Shown here: positions 9,588 through 18,737 of the stretch, in pieces
Layout: every line of letters starts with the position of its first letter
Position numbering within the stretch: position 1 is the first letter of the stretch
Assembly (NCBI RefSeq): GCF_022012395.1
Contig: NZ_JAKLTQ010000026.1
Span: forward strand, 1-64,000
DNA length: 64,000 bases
Origin: Arthrobacter hankyongi
Lineage (GTDB): Bacteria > Actinomycetota > Actinomycetes > Actinomycetales > Micrococcaceae
Direction of reading: 5' to 3'
Position numbers and translations under genes: made by a program
Notes under the pieces: generated by a model
Seen by the model: only the letters and a program-made list of their open reading frames with translations
What the model was told of the DNA's origin: nothing
The model's database searches: none

Positions 9588-10235
9588 GTGGACACTCTGC
9601 TGAACAACCTCGACATCTTCACCACCGGATTCAAGAACACGGCCATCCTCTTCGTCGTCTCCGCCGTTTTCGCCCTGATCCTCGGCACCATCGTGGGAGG
9701 CATGCGCGTATCCCCCGTCCCGGTGATGCGGGCGATGGGAACCGTGTACGTGAACATCGTGCGCAACACGCCGCTGACGCTAATCTTCTTCTTCTTCGTC
9801 TTCGGCTATCCCAAGCTGGGCCTGGCGGAGCTCTCCTACCCGGTGCTGGCCATCATCGCGCTGACGCTGTACACGGCAACCTATGTGGCCGAGACGCTGC
9901 GCGCCGGCATCAACACGGTGCCGCTGGGTCAGGCAGAGGCGGCCCGCGCGATCGGGCTGCCCTTCATGCAGTCGCTCAGCCTGGTCATCCTGCCGCAGGC
10001 CTTCCGTGCGGTGATGCCGCCAATGATCAGCGTCTTCATCGCACTGTTGAAGAACACCACCGTGGCGGCCGGTTTCTCGGTGGCCGAAGCCGGCGCCATC
10101 CGCGCGAATCTGTCCGAACGCGGTGAACCGGCCATCGTCGTGCTGCTCTGGGTGGCGTTCGTCTTCGTGGTCCTGGTCGCGCTGCTCTCCGCGATCCAGC
10201 ACCACTTCGAAAAGAAATGGCAGGTAACCCGATGA
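9588..10235 (+). CDS. gluC: Glutamate ABC transporter permease
   Basis: Inner-membrane permease with about five helices and the EAA-type cytoplasmic loop (EAARAIGLPFMQSLSLVILPQA) that docks on the ATPase. I prefer the GTG at 9588, which begins VDTLLNNLDIF as in HisM/GlnP-type permeases and gives 215 residues; a frame to 9531 adds a basic leader with no ribosome site. Its stop overlaps the ATG of the second permease, so the two are translationally coupled. Confidence 0.88.
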   Translation: MDTLLNNLDIFTTGFKNTAILFVVSAVFALILGTIVGGMRVSPVPVMRAMGTVYVNIVRNTPLTLIFFFFVFGYPKLGLAELSYPVLAIIALTLYTATYVAETLRAGINTVPLGQAEAARAIGLPFMQSLSLVILPQAFRAVMPPMISVFIALLKNTTVAAGFSVAEAGAIRANLSERGEPAIVVLLWVAFVFVVLVALLSAIQHHFEKKWQVTR

Positions 10236-11098
10236 GCTCCGTCCTCTTTGACGCGCCCGGCCCCGCGGCCGTCCGACGCAACAAGTGGCTGGCGGTGCTC
10301 ACCGTCATCGTGGTGCTGGCCATCCTGGCGTTCGTGCTCTACAAGTTCGCCGAGACGGGCCAGTTCTCCGCCACCAAATGGCGGATCTTCACCTTCCCCC
10401 TGGTGCAGCAGACAATTCTCGGGGCAATCGGCAACACGCTGCAGGCCTTTGCCGCCGCCACGGTGCTGAGCCTGGTGCTCGGCCTGGTGCTCGCCGTCGG
10501 CCGATTGTCCGAACGGCGGTGGATTAACACCCCCTGCCACTGGTTCACCGAACTGTTCCGCGCCATCCCGCTGCTGATCCTGATGATGATCATCTACTAT
10601 GGCCTGCCCCCGCTCGGGGTACAGGGCATTACCCCGTTCATCGCCGTCGTCACCGGCCTGACCCTGTACAACGGCTCGGTCCTGGCCGAAGTCTTCCGCG
10701 CCGGCATCCAGTCGCTGCCCCGCGGGCAGTCGGAGGCCGGCTACGCGATCGGGCTGACCAAGAGCAACGTGATGAGCAGCATCCTGCTGCCGCAGGCGGT
10801 GCGGGCCATGATGCCGGTCATCGTGTCCCAGCTGGTGGTCATCCTCAAGGACACGGCGCTGGGCTTCATCGTGACCTATGACGAGATCCTGTTCCAGGCC
10901 AAGTTCTTCGGGTCGCAGGTCCAGTACGGCTCCCCCATCATTCCGGCAGCCATGGTGGCGGCCGTCATCTACATCGGCCTGTGCCTGCTGCTGGCCGGCG
11001 TCGCCAAGTGGGTGGAGTGGCGGATGTCGCACAGCCGGAAGATCGCTGCGGGAACACACCTCGTGGCGCCGGCGGGAACCGGCATCCCGCAGGTCTGA
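10232..11098 (+). CDS. gluD: Glutamate ABC transporter permease
   Basis: Second permease subunit, 288 residues, longer than GluC by an N-terminal cytoplasmic segment. It has the EAA loop (QSEAGYAIGLTKSNVMSSILLPQA) and five or six membrane helices. The ATG at 10232 overlaps the gluC stop as ATGA; an upstream ATG at 10217 inside gluC is less likely. It ends 12 nt before the convergent dapE stop, with no clear hairpin between. Confidence 0.9.
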   Translation: MSSVLFDAPGPAAVRRNKWLAVLTVIVVLAILAFVLYKFAETGQFSATKWRIFTFPLVQQTILGAIGNTLQAFAAATVLSLVLGLVLAVGRLSERRWINTPCHWFTELFRAIPLLILMMIIYYGLPPLGVQGITPFIAVVTGLTLYNGSVLAEVFRAGIQSLPRGQSEAGYAIGLTKSNVMSSILLPQAVRAMMPVIVSQLVVILKDTALGFIVTYDEILFQAKFFGSQVQYGSPIIPAAMVAAVIYIGLCLLLAGVAKWVEWRMSHSRKIAAGTHLVAPAGTGIPQV

Positions 11099-11110
11099 GC
11101 TACGGCCCGG

Positions 11111-12199
11111 TCAGCCCAGCCAGGTCCGCAGCGCGGCCAGGCAGGCGCGGATGGCCTCGGCGCTGACATGCTCGTTGTCCGTGTGTGCCAGCAGCGCGTC
11201 CCCGGGACCGAAGTTGACGGCCGGGATCCCCAGTTCGCTGAAGCGTGCGACGTCGGTCCAACCGTACTTGGGCTTCGGCTCCTGCCCGACGGCCCGGACA
11301 AAATCCGCCGCGGCTGGGTGGTCCAGACCCGGCCGGGCACCGGCGGCAGCGTCCGTGCGGACGACGGCGAAGCCGTCCAGGAGCCGGCGGACGTAGGCTT
11401 CGGCGTCATCCGGCGTCTTGTCCGGCGCAAAGCGGTAATTGATTTCGACGACGGCATGGTCCGGAATCACATTGCCGGCCGTCCCGCCGTGGATCTTCAC
11501 GGCGTTGAGGCTCTCCCGGTAATCCAGCCCGTCCACGGTGACGGTTGCCGGCTCGTGGTCGCGGAGCCGGACCAGGATTTCGGCCGCCGCGTGGATGGCG
11601 TTCTGCCCCATCCACGCCCGAGCCGAGTGGGCCGCCTTGCCGACCGTGCGTGCCTCGAGACGGATGGTGCCGTTGCAGCCGCCTTCCACGGTCCCGTCGG
11701 TGGGCTCGAGCAGAATGGCAAAGTCACCCTGCAGCAGCTCCGGCTGGTTCCGGACCAGCCGGCCAAGACCGCTGAGCGAAGCCTGGACTTCCTCGTGGTC
11801 ATAGAAAACGTAGGTCACGTCACGGGTCGGTGCGGCCAGCGAGGCGGCCAGGGCCAGCTGTACCGCCACGCCGCCCTTCATGTCCGTGGCGCCACGGCCG
11901 TAGAGCAATCCGTCCTGCCAGCTCGATGGCACGGTGCCCCGCGATCCCGGTACCGCCGGCAGCGGCACCGTGTCCAGATGCCCGGCCAGGATGACGCGTT
12001 CGGCCCGGCCAAGGTTGGTCCGGGCCAGCAAGGCGTCGCCGTCGCGCAGCACCTGAAGGTGTCCCAGTTCCCGCAAGGCGGACTCGACGGCGTCCGCCAA
12101 GGCCGCCTCGTTGCCGGAAACGCTCTCGATGTCGATCAGCGCCGCGGTCAGGTCGGCGACGTCGGCGTGCAGGTCCAGTGCGGGTGTGGAAGTAGTCAC
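11111..12199 (-). CDS. dapE: Succinyl-diaminopimelate desuccinylase
   Basis: M20-family dizinc hydrolase that releases LL-diaminopimelate and succinate in the succinylase route to lysine and peptidoglycan. Metal ligands are visible: GHLDTVP (H74, D76), the bridging Asp in [10 protein letters not shown], the catalytic DHEEV pair, and a C-terminal His near [10 protein letters not shown]. The 362-residue length is normal. It is divergent from dapD, and dapC lies about 5 kb away, so three steps of the same route are found in this window. Confidence 0.92.
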   Translation of the reverse strand: MTTSTPALDLHADVADLTAALIDIESVSGNEAALADAVESALRELGHLQVLRDGDALLARTNLGRAERVILAGHLDTVPLPAVPGSRGTVPSSWQDGLLYGRGATDMKGGVAVQLALAASLAAPTRDVTYVFYDHEEVQASLSGLGRLVRNQPELLQGDFAILLEPTDGTVEGGCNGTIRLEARTVGKAAHSARAWMGQNAIHAAAEILVRLRDHEPATVTVDGLDYRESLNAVKIHGGTAGNVIPDHAVVEINYRFAPDKTPDDAEAYVRRLLDGFAVVRTDAAAGARPGLDHPAAADFVRAVGQEPKPKYGWTDVARFSELGIPAVNFGPGDALLAHTDNEHVSAEAIRACLAALRTWLG

Positions 12200-12322
12200 T
12201 TCCCTAGGTTACCCAGCGGCCGCTGCGTCTGCGGCGGGTCCCTCGGCCAGGGAGGACGCGCGGGAACCGGCACGGCGACGAAGTCGACGGACTGGGGAGC
12301 GTACTCCCGTAGCGTCCAGCGG

Positions 12323-12371
12323 CCTCCCACCCTTCGCTGCGCTCAGGGCGGGTCCCTCGGCCGCTAGACTG
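12323..12371 (+). repeat. Dispersed intergenic element, copy A
   Basis: A block of about 50 bp running from CCTCCCACCCTTCGCTGCGC through GGGTCCCTCGGCC to CTAGACTG. Closely related copies are at 20403-20450 and 35948-36000, all on the + strand. A shorter match (GGCGGGTCCCTCGGCC) is at 12233-12248. In this copy the TAGACT end is also the presumed -10 element of dapD. Confidence 0.6.
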
Positions 12372-12377
12372 GAGCGC
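12365..12377 (+). promoter_or_regulatory. Leaderless-type -10 element for dapD
   Basis: TAGACT at 12365-12370 is followed by exactly seven bases and then the dapD ATG at 12378. A start point seven bases after the hexamer would be the ATG itself. A GGAG (12371-12374) is also present, so a short-leader mRNA is an alternative. Confidence 0.5.
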
Positions 12378-13349
12378 ATGACTGAGAGCACTTCTGCTAC
12401 CGCTTCCCCACGCACCGCCCACGGTACGGGTCTGGCCACGGTGGCCGCGAACGGCACCATCCTGGACGTCTGGTATCCGCGCCCCGCACTCGGTGCGGCT
12501 CCGGCTGGAGACGACCCCGCCGCGGCCGAACTGGCCGGGATTGCCGCCGACGGCGAAGACACTGCCCGGGGCACCCGCCTCGAGGTGGTCAGCCGCAGCA
12601 TCAACCTGGACGACGCACCGGCTGACACTGCCGATGCCTACCTGCGCCTGCATCTGCTCTCCCACCGGCTGGCCGCTCCCAACACGCTGAACATGGACGG
12701 CATTTTCGGCCTACTGGCCAACGTGGTGTGGACCAACTTCGGGCCTTGCTCCGCCGACGACTTCGAAGCGGCCCGGCTGCGGCTGCGCCGCCGCGGTCCG
12801 GTCACGGTCTACGGCGTGGACAAATTCCCGCGCATGGTGGATTATGTGGTCCCCGCCGGAGTGCGCATCGCCGACGCGGACCGGGTGCGGCTCGGCGCCC
12901 ATCTGGCGGCCGGGACCACGGTGATGCATGAGGGCTTCGTCAACTTCAACGCGGGCACCCTGGGCACCTCCATGGTCGAGGGCCGCATTTCCGCCGGCGT
13001 GGTCGTGGCGGACGGTTCCGACGTCGGCGGCGGCGCCTCGATCATGGGCACCCTGTCCGGCGGCGGCAAGGAGCGCATCACCATCGGCGAGCGTGTGCTG
13101 CTCGGCGCCAACTCGGGCGTCGGCATCAGCATCGGGGACGACTGTGTGGTCGAGGCCGGACTCTACGTCACCGCCGGCACCCGCGTGGCTGTGCTGGATG
13201 CCGGCGGCGACAGCCGCCAGGCCAAAGCCGTGGAACTGTCCGGGGTGTCCAACCTGCTCTTCCGCCGCAATTCGGTCACCGGCGTCGTCGAGGTCCTGCC
13301 GCGCAAGGGACAGACCGTCGAACTGAACGCTGCCCTGCACGCCAACTAG
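12378..13349 (+). CDS. dapD: 2,3,4,5-tetrahydropyridine-2,6-dicarboxylate N-succinyltransferase
   Basis: Transfers succinyl from succinyl-CoA to tetrahydrodipicolinate, the committed acylation step of the DAP/lysine route. The 323-residue protein is of the actinobacterial DapD type, with a left-handed beta-helix visible as hexapeptide-like repeats ([20 protein letters not shown], then [18 protein letters not shown]). The ATG at 12378 is chosen for its GGAG and conserved N-terminus; the open frame reaches 12111 through non-homologous sequence. dapE diverges from it. Confidence 0.92.
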   Translation: MTESTSATASPRTAHGTGLATVAANGTILDVWYPRPALGAAPAGDDPAAAELAGIAADGEDTARGTRLEVVSRSINLDDAPADTADAYLRLHLLSHRLAAPNTLNMDGIFGLLANVVWTNFGPCSADDFEAARLRLRRRGPVTVYGVDKFPRMVDYVVPAGVRIADADRVRLGAHLAAGTTVMHEGFVNFNAGTLGTSMVEGRISAGVVVADGSDVGGGASIMGTLSGGGKERITIGERVLLGANSGVGISIGDDCVVEAGLYVTAGTRVAVLDAGGDSRQAKAVELSGVSNLLFRRNSVTGVVEVLPRKGQTVELNAALHAN

Positions 13350-13358
13350 GAGCCGGCA

Positions 13359-14213
13359 ATTTCCACAGCGTTACGGACACGGCGGCAGCGCAGACTGATC
13401 GCGCTGCCGCTGTGCCTCGCCCTGATCGGCGGGGGCATCTATGCGGCCGCCTCCTACCTTGAACAGTCCCAGATACTGGTCCTTGAGCGGTGCACCGCGG
13501 CGGCCGGCGATGAAACCTTCAACCTGGCTCCGGACCAGGCGGCCAACGCGGCGCTGATCGCCGGCATTTCACTGCAGCGGGGCCTGCCGGCCCGTGCCGC
13601 TTCGATTGCGCTGGCCACCGCCATCCAGGAATCCAAGCTACGGAACCTGGACTATGGCGACAAAGCCGGGCCCGATTCGCGCGGGCTCTTCCAGCAGCGT
13701 CCGTCCCAAGGCTGGGGCACGGAAGCGGAAGTGATGGACCCGGTCTATGCGGCCAACAGGTTCTTTACCGAACTTCAGAAGGTGGACGGCTACGAACAAA
13801 TGTCCGTCACCGAGGCCGCCCAGCGGGTCCAGCGCAGCGCCTACCCGGAGGCTTATGCGGACCACGAGGCCGAAGGGAAGGCCTTCGCCTCGGCCCTGAC
13901 CGGGCACTCCCCCGCCGCACTGACCTGCGTGCTGAAGCGGGCGACGGCTGCCGGCGACCCGGCTACCGTGGCGGCGCAGCTGGAATCGTCGTATCCCGCG
14001 CTGGAGACGGTGGCCGGGGACGGTTCCGTGGCGGTTGCCGCGGCGGGCCCCACCGGCTGGGCTGTGGCGCAATGGGCGGTAGCCACCGCCGACGAGCTGC
14101 AAATCGAGTCCGTGGACTATGCAGGCCTGGGCTGGACCAGGCAGGACGGCGGCTGGCAGCCGACCGGCCGGAACACCCCCAACGTGCAGATCACCCTGGC
14201 AGACCGGCCCTAG
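13359..14213 (+). CDS. Lytic-transglycosylase-like membrane protein with ATT start
   Basis: The frame is open from the dapD stop to 14213, but contains no ATG, GTG or TTG before 13728. Coding continues convincingly upstream: a basic N-terminus (STALRTRRQRRL), a hydrophobic segment (IALPLCLALIGGGIYAA), and then the family core AIQESKLRNLDYGD followed by GLFQQRPSQGWG, which is typical of a lysozyme-like domain in actinobacterial membrane proteins. An AGGAG at 13348-13352 sits six bases before an in-frame ATT at 13359, so initiation at ATT is proposed (284 residues). A CTG at 13395 is the main alternative. It follows dapD by 9 nt and may be coupled to it. Confidence 0.7.
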   Translation: MSTALRTRRQRRLIALPLCLALIGGGIYAAASYLEQSQILVLERCTAAAGDETFNLAPDQAANAALIAGISLQRGLPARAASIALATAIQESKLRNLDYGDKAGPDSRGLFQQRPSQGWGTEAEVMDPVYAANRFFTELQKVDGYEQMSVTEAAQRVQRSAYPEAYADHEAEGKAFASALTGHSPAALTCVLKRATAAGDPATVAAQLESSYPALETVAGDGSVAVAAAGPTGWAVAQWAVATADELQIESVDYAGLGWTRQDGGWQPTGRNTPNVQITLADRP

Positions 14214-14231
14214 AGCGGCAGCTCCGCCGGG

Positions 14232-14843
14232 TCAGACGAGCAGTTCAATGATCGGCTGGAGGTAGCTGCGGAAGTCCTGTTCGTCGTCGAGCAGTGTCTG
14301 GCACAGCAGTACCCGGTCCGGCTCCACGTACCAGGCGCGCGGCTCGCCCAGCGGCAGCTCGATCAGCTTCAGCTCGAAACTGCGGGCGCCGCGGCCGAGT
14401 TCCATCTCCCGGTCCTGGACCAGCCGGCCGATCAGCTTGTCCTTGCCGCTGGCCTCCCGCTCCTGGGTAAGGACACGGTATTCGCTCATCCGCTCGCGGG
14501 CCCAGGTGATGGCTGCGCCGAAGTGGGCCTGCAGCAGCTTCTGCAGCGCCGGACTGTCCGTAAATGCCGGGAAGGACGGCGGTGCCAACGCCGCCATGAT
14601 GTCCGGGTCCTCCGCAAGCAGCAGGGACCACCATTGCTCCCATTCGCTGCGCAATGCCCCGGTACCGCCTACATGGGCGGTGAGCTGCCGCGGATCCGCC
14701 CGACGAACTTCGGGCTTGGCGGCGCACAGGGCCGGAGTTCCTGCTCCGACCAGCCCGGCGACATCCTTCAGATATAAGGCTATGAGCATTTGTCCGGAGG
14801 TGTCGGAGGATATCCGCCATCCCGGTCCGCCGGTCTCGTGCAT
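14232..14843 (-). CDS. Hypothetical protein, 203 residues
   Basis: Not recognised. A soluble, mildly acidic protein with several Trp-rich stretches (SEWEQWWSLLLAEDPD) and a helical C-terminal half; no membrane segment or signal peptide. Codon use resembles its neighbours, and it ends 18 nt from the convergent transglycosylase-like gene. I start it at the ATG at 14843, with AAAGGA 11 nt upstream; a longer frame to 14945 would overlap the galE promoter region. Function cannot be inferred from context. Confidence 0.65.
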   Translation of the reverse strand: MHETGGPGWRISSDTSGQMLIALYLKDVAGLVGAGTPALCAAKPEVRRADPRQLTAHVGGTGALRSEWEQWWSLLLAEDPDIMAALAPPSFPAFTDSPALQKLLQAHFGAAITWARERMSEYRVLTQEREASGKDKLIGRLVQDREMELGRGARSFELKLIELPLGEPRAWYVEPDRVLLCQTLLDDEQDFRSYLQPIIELLV

Positions 14844-14955
14844 ACTGGCATGAATCCTTTCGCGCCCGTACGTTGATAAATCCACTGTAGACCTTGCGCC
14901 GGAGGGCGGCCACAGTGCCGGAGACCGGCCTCGATCCGCCGGCAAAACAAACCGA

Positions 14956-14968
14956 TAGGCTGGGAACC
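14956..14968 (+). promoter_or_regulatory. Leaderless-type -10 element for galE
   Basis: TAGGCT at 14956-14961 is followed by seven bases and the galE ATG at 14969, the same spacing as for dapD and selD. No good Shine-Dalgarno is seen in the seven bases. Confidence 0.45.
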
Positions 14969-15982
14969 ATGAAGATACTGGTCACCGGGGGAACCGGCTA
15001 CATTGGTTCACACACCACCCTCGCCCTGCTCGAAGCCGGGCACGACGTCGTCGTCCTGGACAACCTGTCCAACTCCAGCACCGAGTCCCTGCGCCGGATC
15101 GAGGAACTGACCGGACGGTCCGCCCGCTTCCACCGGGTGGACCTGCTCGACGAGGCAGGACTGGACGCCGCGTTCGCCGCGGAGCAGGTGGAGGCGGTAA
15201 TCCATTTCGCCGGGCTGAAGGCCGTCGGTGAATCGGTGGCCGAGCCGCTGCGCTACTACCGCAACAACGTCGGCGGCACCCTGAACCTGCTGCGCTGCAT
15301 GGACGCGCATGGGGTACGCACCTTGGTCTTCAGCTCTTCGGCGACCGTGTACGGCGCCACCGAAGAGGTGCCGCTGACAGAGAAGATGCCGCTGGACGCG
15401 ACCAACCCCTACGGACGGACCAAGGAACAGATCGAGGACATCCTCAGCGATCTGGGGGCCGCGGACAGCCGCTGGCGGATCGCCATGCTGCGCTACTTCA
15501 ACCCAGTGGGCGCCCACCCCTCGGGCCGGATCGGCGAAGACCCCACGGGGGTGCCGAACAACCTGCTGCCGTTCGTGGCGCAGGTGGCCGTCGGGCGCCG
15601 CGACAAGGTCCGAGTCTTCGGCAGCGACTATCCCACGCCCGACGGCACCGGCGTGCGGGACTACATCCATGTGGTGGATCTGGCAGCCGGCCATCTGGCG
15701 GCGCTGGACTACGTTGCGTCCCGGCCCGGCGTCGGGCGCTGGAACCTTGGGACGGGCAAGGGATCCTCCGTCCTGGAAGTCCTCGACGCCTTCGGCCGGG
15801 CGGCGGGAGCGCCCGTCCCCTACGAACTCGCCGACCGGCGGCCCGGGGACGCGGCCGTCAGCTATGCCGACCCTGGTGCGGCGCTGGCGGAACTGGGCTG
15901 GGCAGCCACGCGGGACCTGGACACCATGTGCGCGGACCACTGGCGCTGGCAAAAGAACAACCCGAACGGCTACGCAGACTGA
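14969..15982 (+). CDS. galE: UDP-glucose 4-epimerase
   Basis: NAD-dependent short-chain dehydrogenase/reductase that interconverts UDP-glucose and UDP-galactose. The N-terminal Rossmann motif is GGTGYIGSH (residues 7-15), the catalytic Ser is in FSSSATVYG, and Tyr/Lys are in NPYGRTKEQIE. The 337-residue length is standard. The start at 14969 matches the family N-terminus (MKILVTGG). It is a single gene, convergent with citrate synthase across a palindromic repeat and a strong terminator. Confidence 0.93.
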   Translation: MKILVTGGTGYIGSHTTLALLEAGHDVVVLDNLSNSSTESLRRIEELTGRSARFHRVDLLDEAGLDAAFAAEQVEAVIHFAGLKAVGESVAEPLRYYRNNVGGTLNLLRCMDAHGVRTLVFSSSATVYGATEEVPLTEKMPLDATNPYGRTKEQIEDILSDLGAADSRWRIAMLRYFNPVGAHPSGRIGEDPTGVPNNLLPFVAQVAVGRRDKVRVFGSDYPTPDGTGVRDYIHVVDLAAGHLAALDYVASRPGVGRWNLGTGKGSSVLEVLDAFGRAAGAPVPYELADRRPGDAAVSYADPGAALAELGWAATRDLDTMCADHWRWQKNNPNGYAD

Positions 15983-16008
15983 CCCCCTGCCCCACGCCTC
16001 CCCAATTC

Positions 16009-16063
16009 GAGTTGCCACATAACGACCGTTTCAGCGCTGGGAAGGTCGTTATGTGCCAAGTCG
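16009..16063. repeat. Large imperfect palindrome between galE and gltA
   Basis: Left arm TTGCCACATAACGACC (16012-16027) pairs with right arm GGTCGTTATGTGCCAA (16042-16057) with one mismatch, around the self-complementary centre AGCGCT (16032-16037). The match extends outwards (CGA...TCG) with one further mismatch. There is no T-run, and a separate terminator follows, so this looks like a REP-type palindrome rather than a terminator. Confidence 0.65.
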
Positions 16064-16076
16064 ATTTAGAGACGAC

Positions 16077-16106
16077 GGAAGGCCCCGGATTGCTCCGGGG
16101 CCTTCC
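16077..16106. terminator. Bidirectional terminator between galE and gltA
   Basis: A perfect 12-bp stem GGAAGGCCCCGG / CCGGGGCCTTCC with a six-base loop, placed between two convergent genes. Confidence 0.8.
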
Positions 16107-16135
16107 GCCTGCTGCGCCGCTCCGCCGTCGTACGG

Positions 16136-17419
16136 TTAGCGGACCGGGTAGTTGCGCTCGTGCTCGCCGACGTAGAGCTGCCGCGGGCGGCCGATCTTGG
16201 TCTGCGGATCCTTGATCATCTCGCGCCACTGGGCAATCCAGCCCGGCAGGCGGCCGATGGCGAACAGGACGGTGAACATCTTCTCCGGGAAGCCCATGGC
16301 CTTGTAGATCAGGCCGGTGTAGAAGTCCACGTTCGGGTACAGCTTGCGCTCGATGAAGTAATCGTCCGCCAGCGCCTTTTCCTCCAGACGCAGGGCGATG
16401 TCCAGCAGCTCGTCATTGCCCCCAAGCTTGCCCAGGATCTCGTGGGCGGTGTACTTGACCAGGCGGGCGCGCGGATCGTAGTTCTTGTACACCCGGTGGC
16501 CGAAGCCCATCAAGCGCACGCCCTCTTCCTTGTTCTTGACCTTCTCCATGAACTGCTCGGGGGTCTGGCCGGTGGCCTGGATCTGGCGGAGCATGTTCAG
16601 CACCGCCTCGTTGGCGCCACCGTGCAGCGGGCCGAAGAGCGCGTTGATGCCGGCGGAGATGGAGGCGAACATGTTGGCGTTGGAGCTCCCCACCAGACGT
16701 ACCGTGGAGGTGGAGCAGTTCTGCTCGTGGTCCGCGTGCAGGATCAGCAGCAGGTCCAGGGCCTTGACTACCGTCGGGTCCAGTTCATACGGCTCGGCGG
16801 CGAGGCCGAAGCTCAGGCGCAGGAAGTTCTCCACCAGGTTCATCGAATTGTCCGGGTAGAGCAGCGCCTGGCCGATCGACTTCTTGTGCGCGTAGGCCGC
16901 GATGACCGGCAGCTTGGCCATCAGCCGGATGGTGGAGAGCTCCACCTGCTCGTCATCGAACGGGTCCAGGGAGTCCTGGTAGAAGGTCGACAGCGCGCTC
17001 ACCGCGGAGGACAGCACCGGCATCGGGTGCGCGTCCCGTGGGAAGCCGTTGAAGAACCCCTTGAGCTCCTCGTGCAGCAGGGTGTGCCGGCGGATCTTAG
17101 AATCGAAGTTCTCCAGCTCGGTCGGCGTCGGCAGGTTGCCGTAGATCAGCAGGTAGGAGACCTCAAGGAAGCTGGAGTGCTCGGCCAGCTGCTCGATCGG
17201 GTAGCCGCGGTAGCGCAGCACGCCGGCGTCGCCATCGATGTAGGTGATGGCCGAGGCGGTCGCCGCGGTGTTCATGAACCCGGGGTCGAATGTGACCGCA
17301 CCGGTCTGCTTCAGCAGCTTCGAAACGTCGAAGCCGTCGTTTCCTTCGGCTGCCTTCAGCCGCGGGAGTTCCAGCTCGCCACCCGGATAGTGCAGGGAGG
17401 CACCGCTTTGCTCAGTCAT
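16136..17419 (-). CDS. gltA: Citrate synthase
   Basis: Condenses oxaloacetate and acetyl-CoA at the entry of the TCA cycle. The 427-residue protein is the type II (hexameric) form. Active-site segments are present: HADHEQNCSTSTVRLVGSS, GPLHGGANEAVL and GFGHRVYKNYDPRA, with His and Asp catalytic residues in these. The start at 17419 (MTEQSGASLHYPG) has an AAGGGG upstream and matches the family; the frame runs 25 codons further without support. It is transcribed alone. Confidence 0.95.
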   Translation of the reverse strand: MTEQSGASLHYPGGELELPRLKAAEGNDGFDVSKLLKQTGAVTFDPGFMNTAATASAITYIDGDAGVLRYRGYPIEQLAEHSSFLEVSYLLIYGNLPTPTELENFDSKIRRHTLLHEELKGFFNGFPRDAHPMPVLSSAVSALSTFYQDSLDPFDDEQVELSTIRLMAKLPVIAAYAHKKSIGQALLYPDNSMNLVENFLRLSFGLAAEPYELDPTVVKALDLLLILHADHEQNCSTSTVRLVGSSNANMFASISAGINALFGPLHGGANEAVLNMLRQIQATGQTPEQFMEKVKNKEEGVRLMGFGHRVYKNYDPRARLVKYTAHEILGKLGGNDELLDIALRLEEKALADDYFIERKLYPNVDFYTGLIYKAMGFPEKMFTVLFAIGRLPGWIAQWREMIKDPQTKIGRPRQLYVGEHERNYPVR

Positions 17420-17560
17420 TGAATCCCCTTCAGGAGGTGTTCGAAAACAACTGCGCACGCATCGCTCCGATCGGAGCCGCAAACCCGTGCACACTCGGAT
17501 AAGACGCTACCTGCATCGGGCCTCAGTTTTCTAATCGGCAAGTCACCGGCCCGTCACGCT

Positions 17561-17600
17561 GGCCGCGCCCCTGCCCGTGATCGGGGCCGGGGCGCGGGCC
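17561..17600 (-). terminator. Terminator hairpin after dapC
   Basis: GGCCGCGCCCC (17561-17571) pairs with GGGGCGCGGGCC (17589-17600) with one bulged base, seven bases beyond the dapC stop. A very GC-rich stem; no long T-run. Confidence 0.55.
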
Positions 17601-17607
17601 GGGCGAA

Positions 17608-18735
17608 TCAGCCCAGCCGCTCCACCGCGGCGTCGATGCGCTCGTCCGTTCCCGTCAGGGCAACCCGGACGAACCCCTTGCCATGGTCCCCGTAAAACAC
17701 CCCGGGACCGACGACGATGCCTTGCTGGGCGAAGCGGTCCACCGTGGCCCAGGTGTCCTCGCCCGCGGTGCCCCACAGGTAGAGGCCAGCCTCGGAATCG
17801 TGGATCTGCAGGCCGAACTTCTCCAGCGCCGGCAGCAGGCGTTCGCGCCGGCCGCGGTATAGGTCTTTCTGCGCCTGTACGTGTGCGCCGTCGGCCAGGG
17901 CGGCAGCCATGGCGGCCTGGACCGGGAACGGCACGATCATGCCGGCGTGCTTGCGGCTGTTGACCAGGTTGGGCATCAGCGCGCCGTCGCCGGCGATGAA
18001 CGCGGCACGGTAGCCGGCGAGGTTGGACTGCTTGCTCAGCGAATAGACGGACAGCAGGCCCTCGTGGCTGCCCTGGGCGACTTCCGGGTCCAGCACGCTG
18101 GGCACGGCCTCCCCGCCGCGGGCCGGGTCCCACCTTCCCCAGCCGAGTTCGGCATAGCACTCGTCCGAAGCGACGACGGCACCGGCCTGCCGGGCCTGTT
18201 CCACGATCCGGCCCAGGGACTTCTTGTCCCGCACACTGCCGGTGGGATTGGCCGGCGAATTGACCCAGACCAGACGGACTTTGGCGCGCACCGCAGCATC
18301 CAGTTCGTCCAGGTCGTCCGCGGCCACCGGTTCGGCACCGGCGAGTTTCGCGCCGATATCATACGTCGGGTAGGCCACACGCGGGCGGACGACGACGTCG
18401 CCGGGACCCAGGCCCAGCAGCAGCGGCAGCCAGGCCACCAGCTCCTTGGACCCGATGGTGGGCATGATGGCTTCCGGATCCAGGTCCGGCACACCGCGCC
18501 GCCGGGCGTACCAGGCGGCGATGGCTTCACGGACAGCCGGCGTGCCGTGGGTGGTGGGATAACCGGGGGCGTCGGCGGCGGCCTTCAAGGCCTCCTGGAC
18601 CACAGCCGGGGTGGGATCGACGGGTGTTCCGATCGACAGATTTACTACGCCGCCGGAATGCCGGGAAGCCTTGCTGCTAAAGGGTTCCATGGCATTCCAT
18701 GGATAGTCGGGCAGCTGCAGACCGAACTCCCTCAT
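17608..18735 (-). CDS. dapC: Succinyldiaminopimelate transaminase
   Basis: PLP-dependent class I/II aminotransferase (375 residues) that converts N-succinyl-2-amino-6-ketopimelate to succinyl-DAP. The PLP lysine lies in YSLSKQSNLAGYRAAF, and the cofactor-binding Asp/Tyr in SDECYAELGW. The ATG at 18735 is two bases after the ferredoxin stop, so fdxA and dapC form an operon, an order common in Actinobacteria. It completes the succinylase branch with dapD and dapE found nearby. Confidence 0.9.
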   Translation of the reverse strand: MREFGLQLPDYPWNAMEPFSSKASRHSGGVVNLSIGTPVDPTPAVVQEALKAAADAPGYPTTHGTPAVREAIAAWYARRRGVPDLDPEAIMPTIGSKELVAWLPLLLGLGPGDVVVRPRVAYPTYDIGAKLAGAEPVAADDLDELDAAVRAKVRLVWVNSPANPTGSVRDKKSLGRIVEQARQAGAVVASDECYAELGWGRWDPARGGEAVPSVLDPEVAQGSHEGLLSVYSLSKQSNLAGYRAAFIAGDGALMPNLVNSRKHAGMIVPFPVQAAMAAALADGAHVQAQKDLYRGRRERLLPALEKFGLQIHDSEAGLYLWGTAGEDTWATVDRFAQQGIVVGPGVFYGDHGKGFVRVALTGTDERIDAAVERLG

Positions 18736-18737
18736 GC

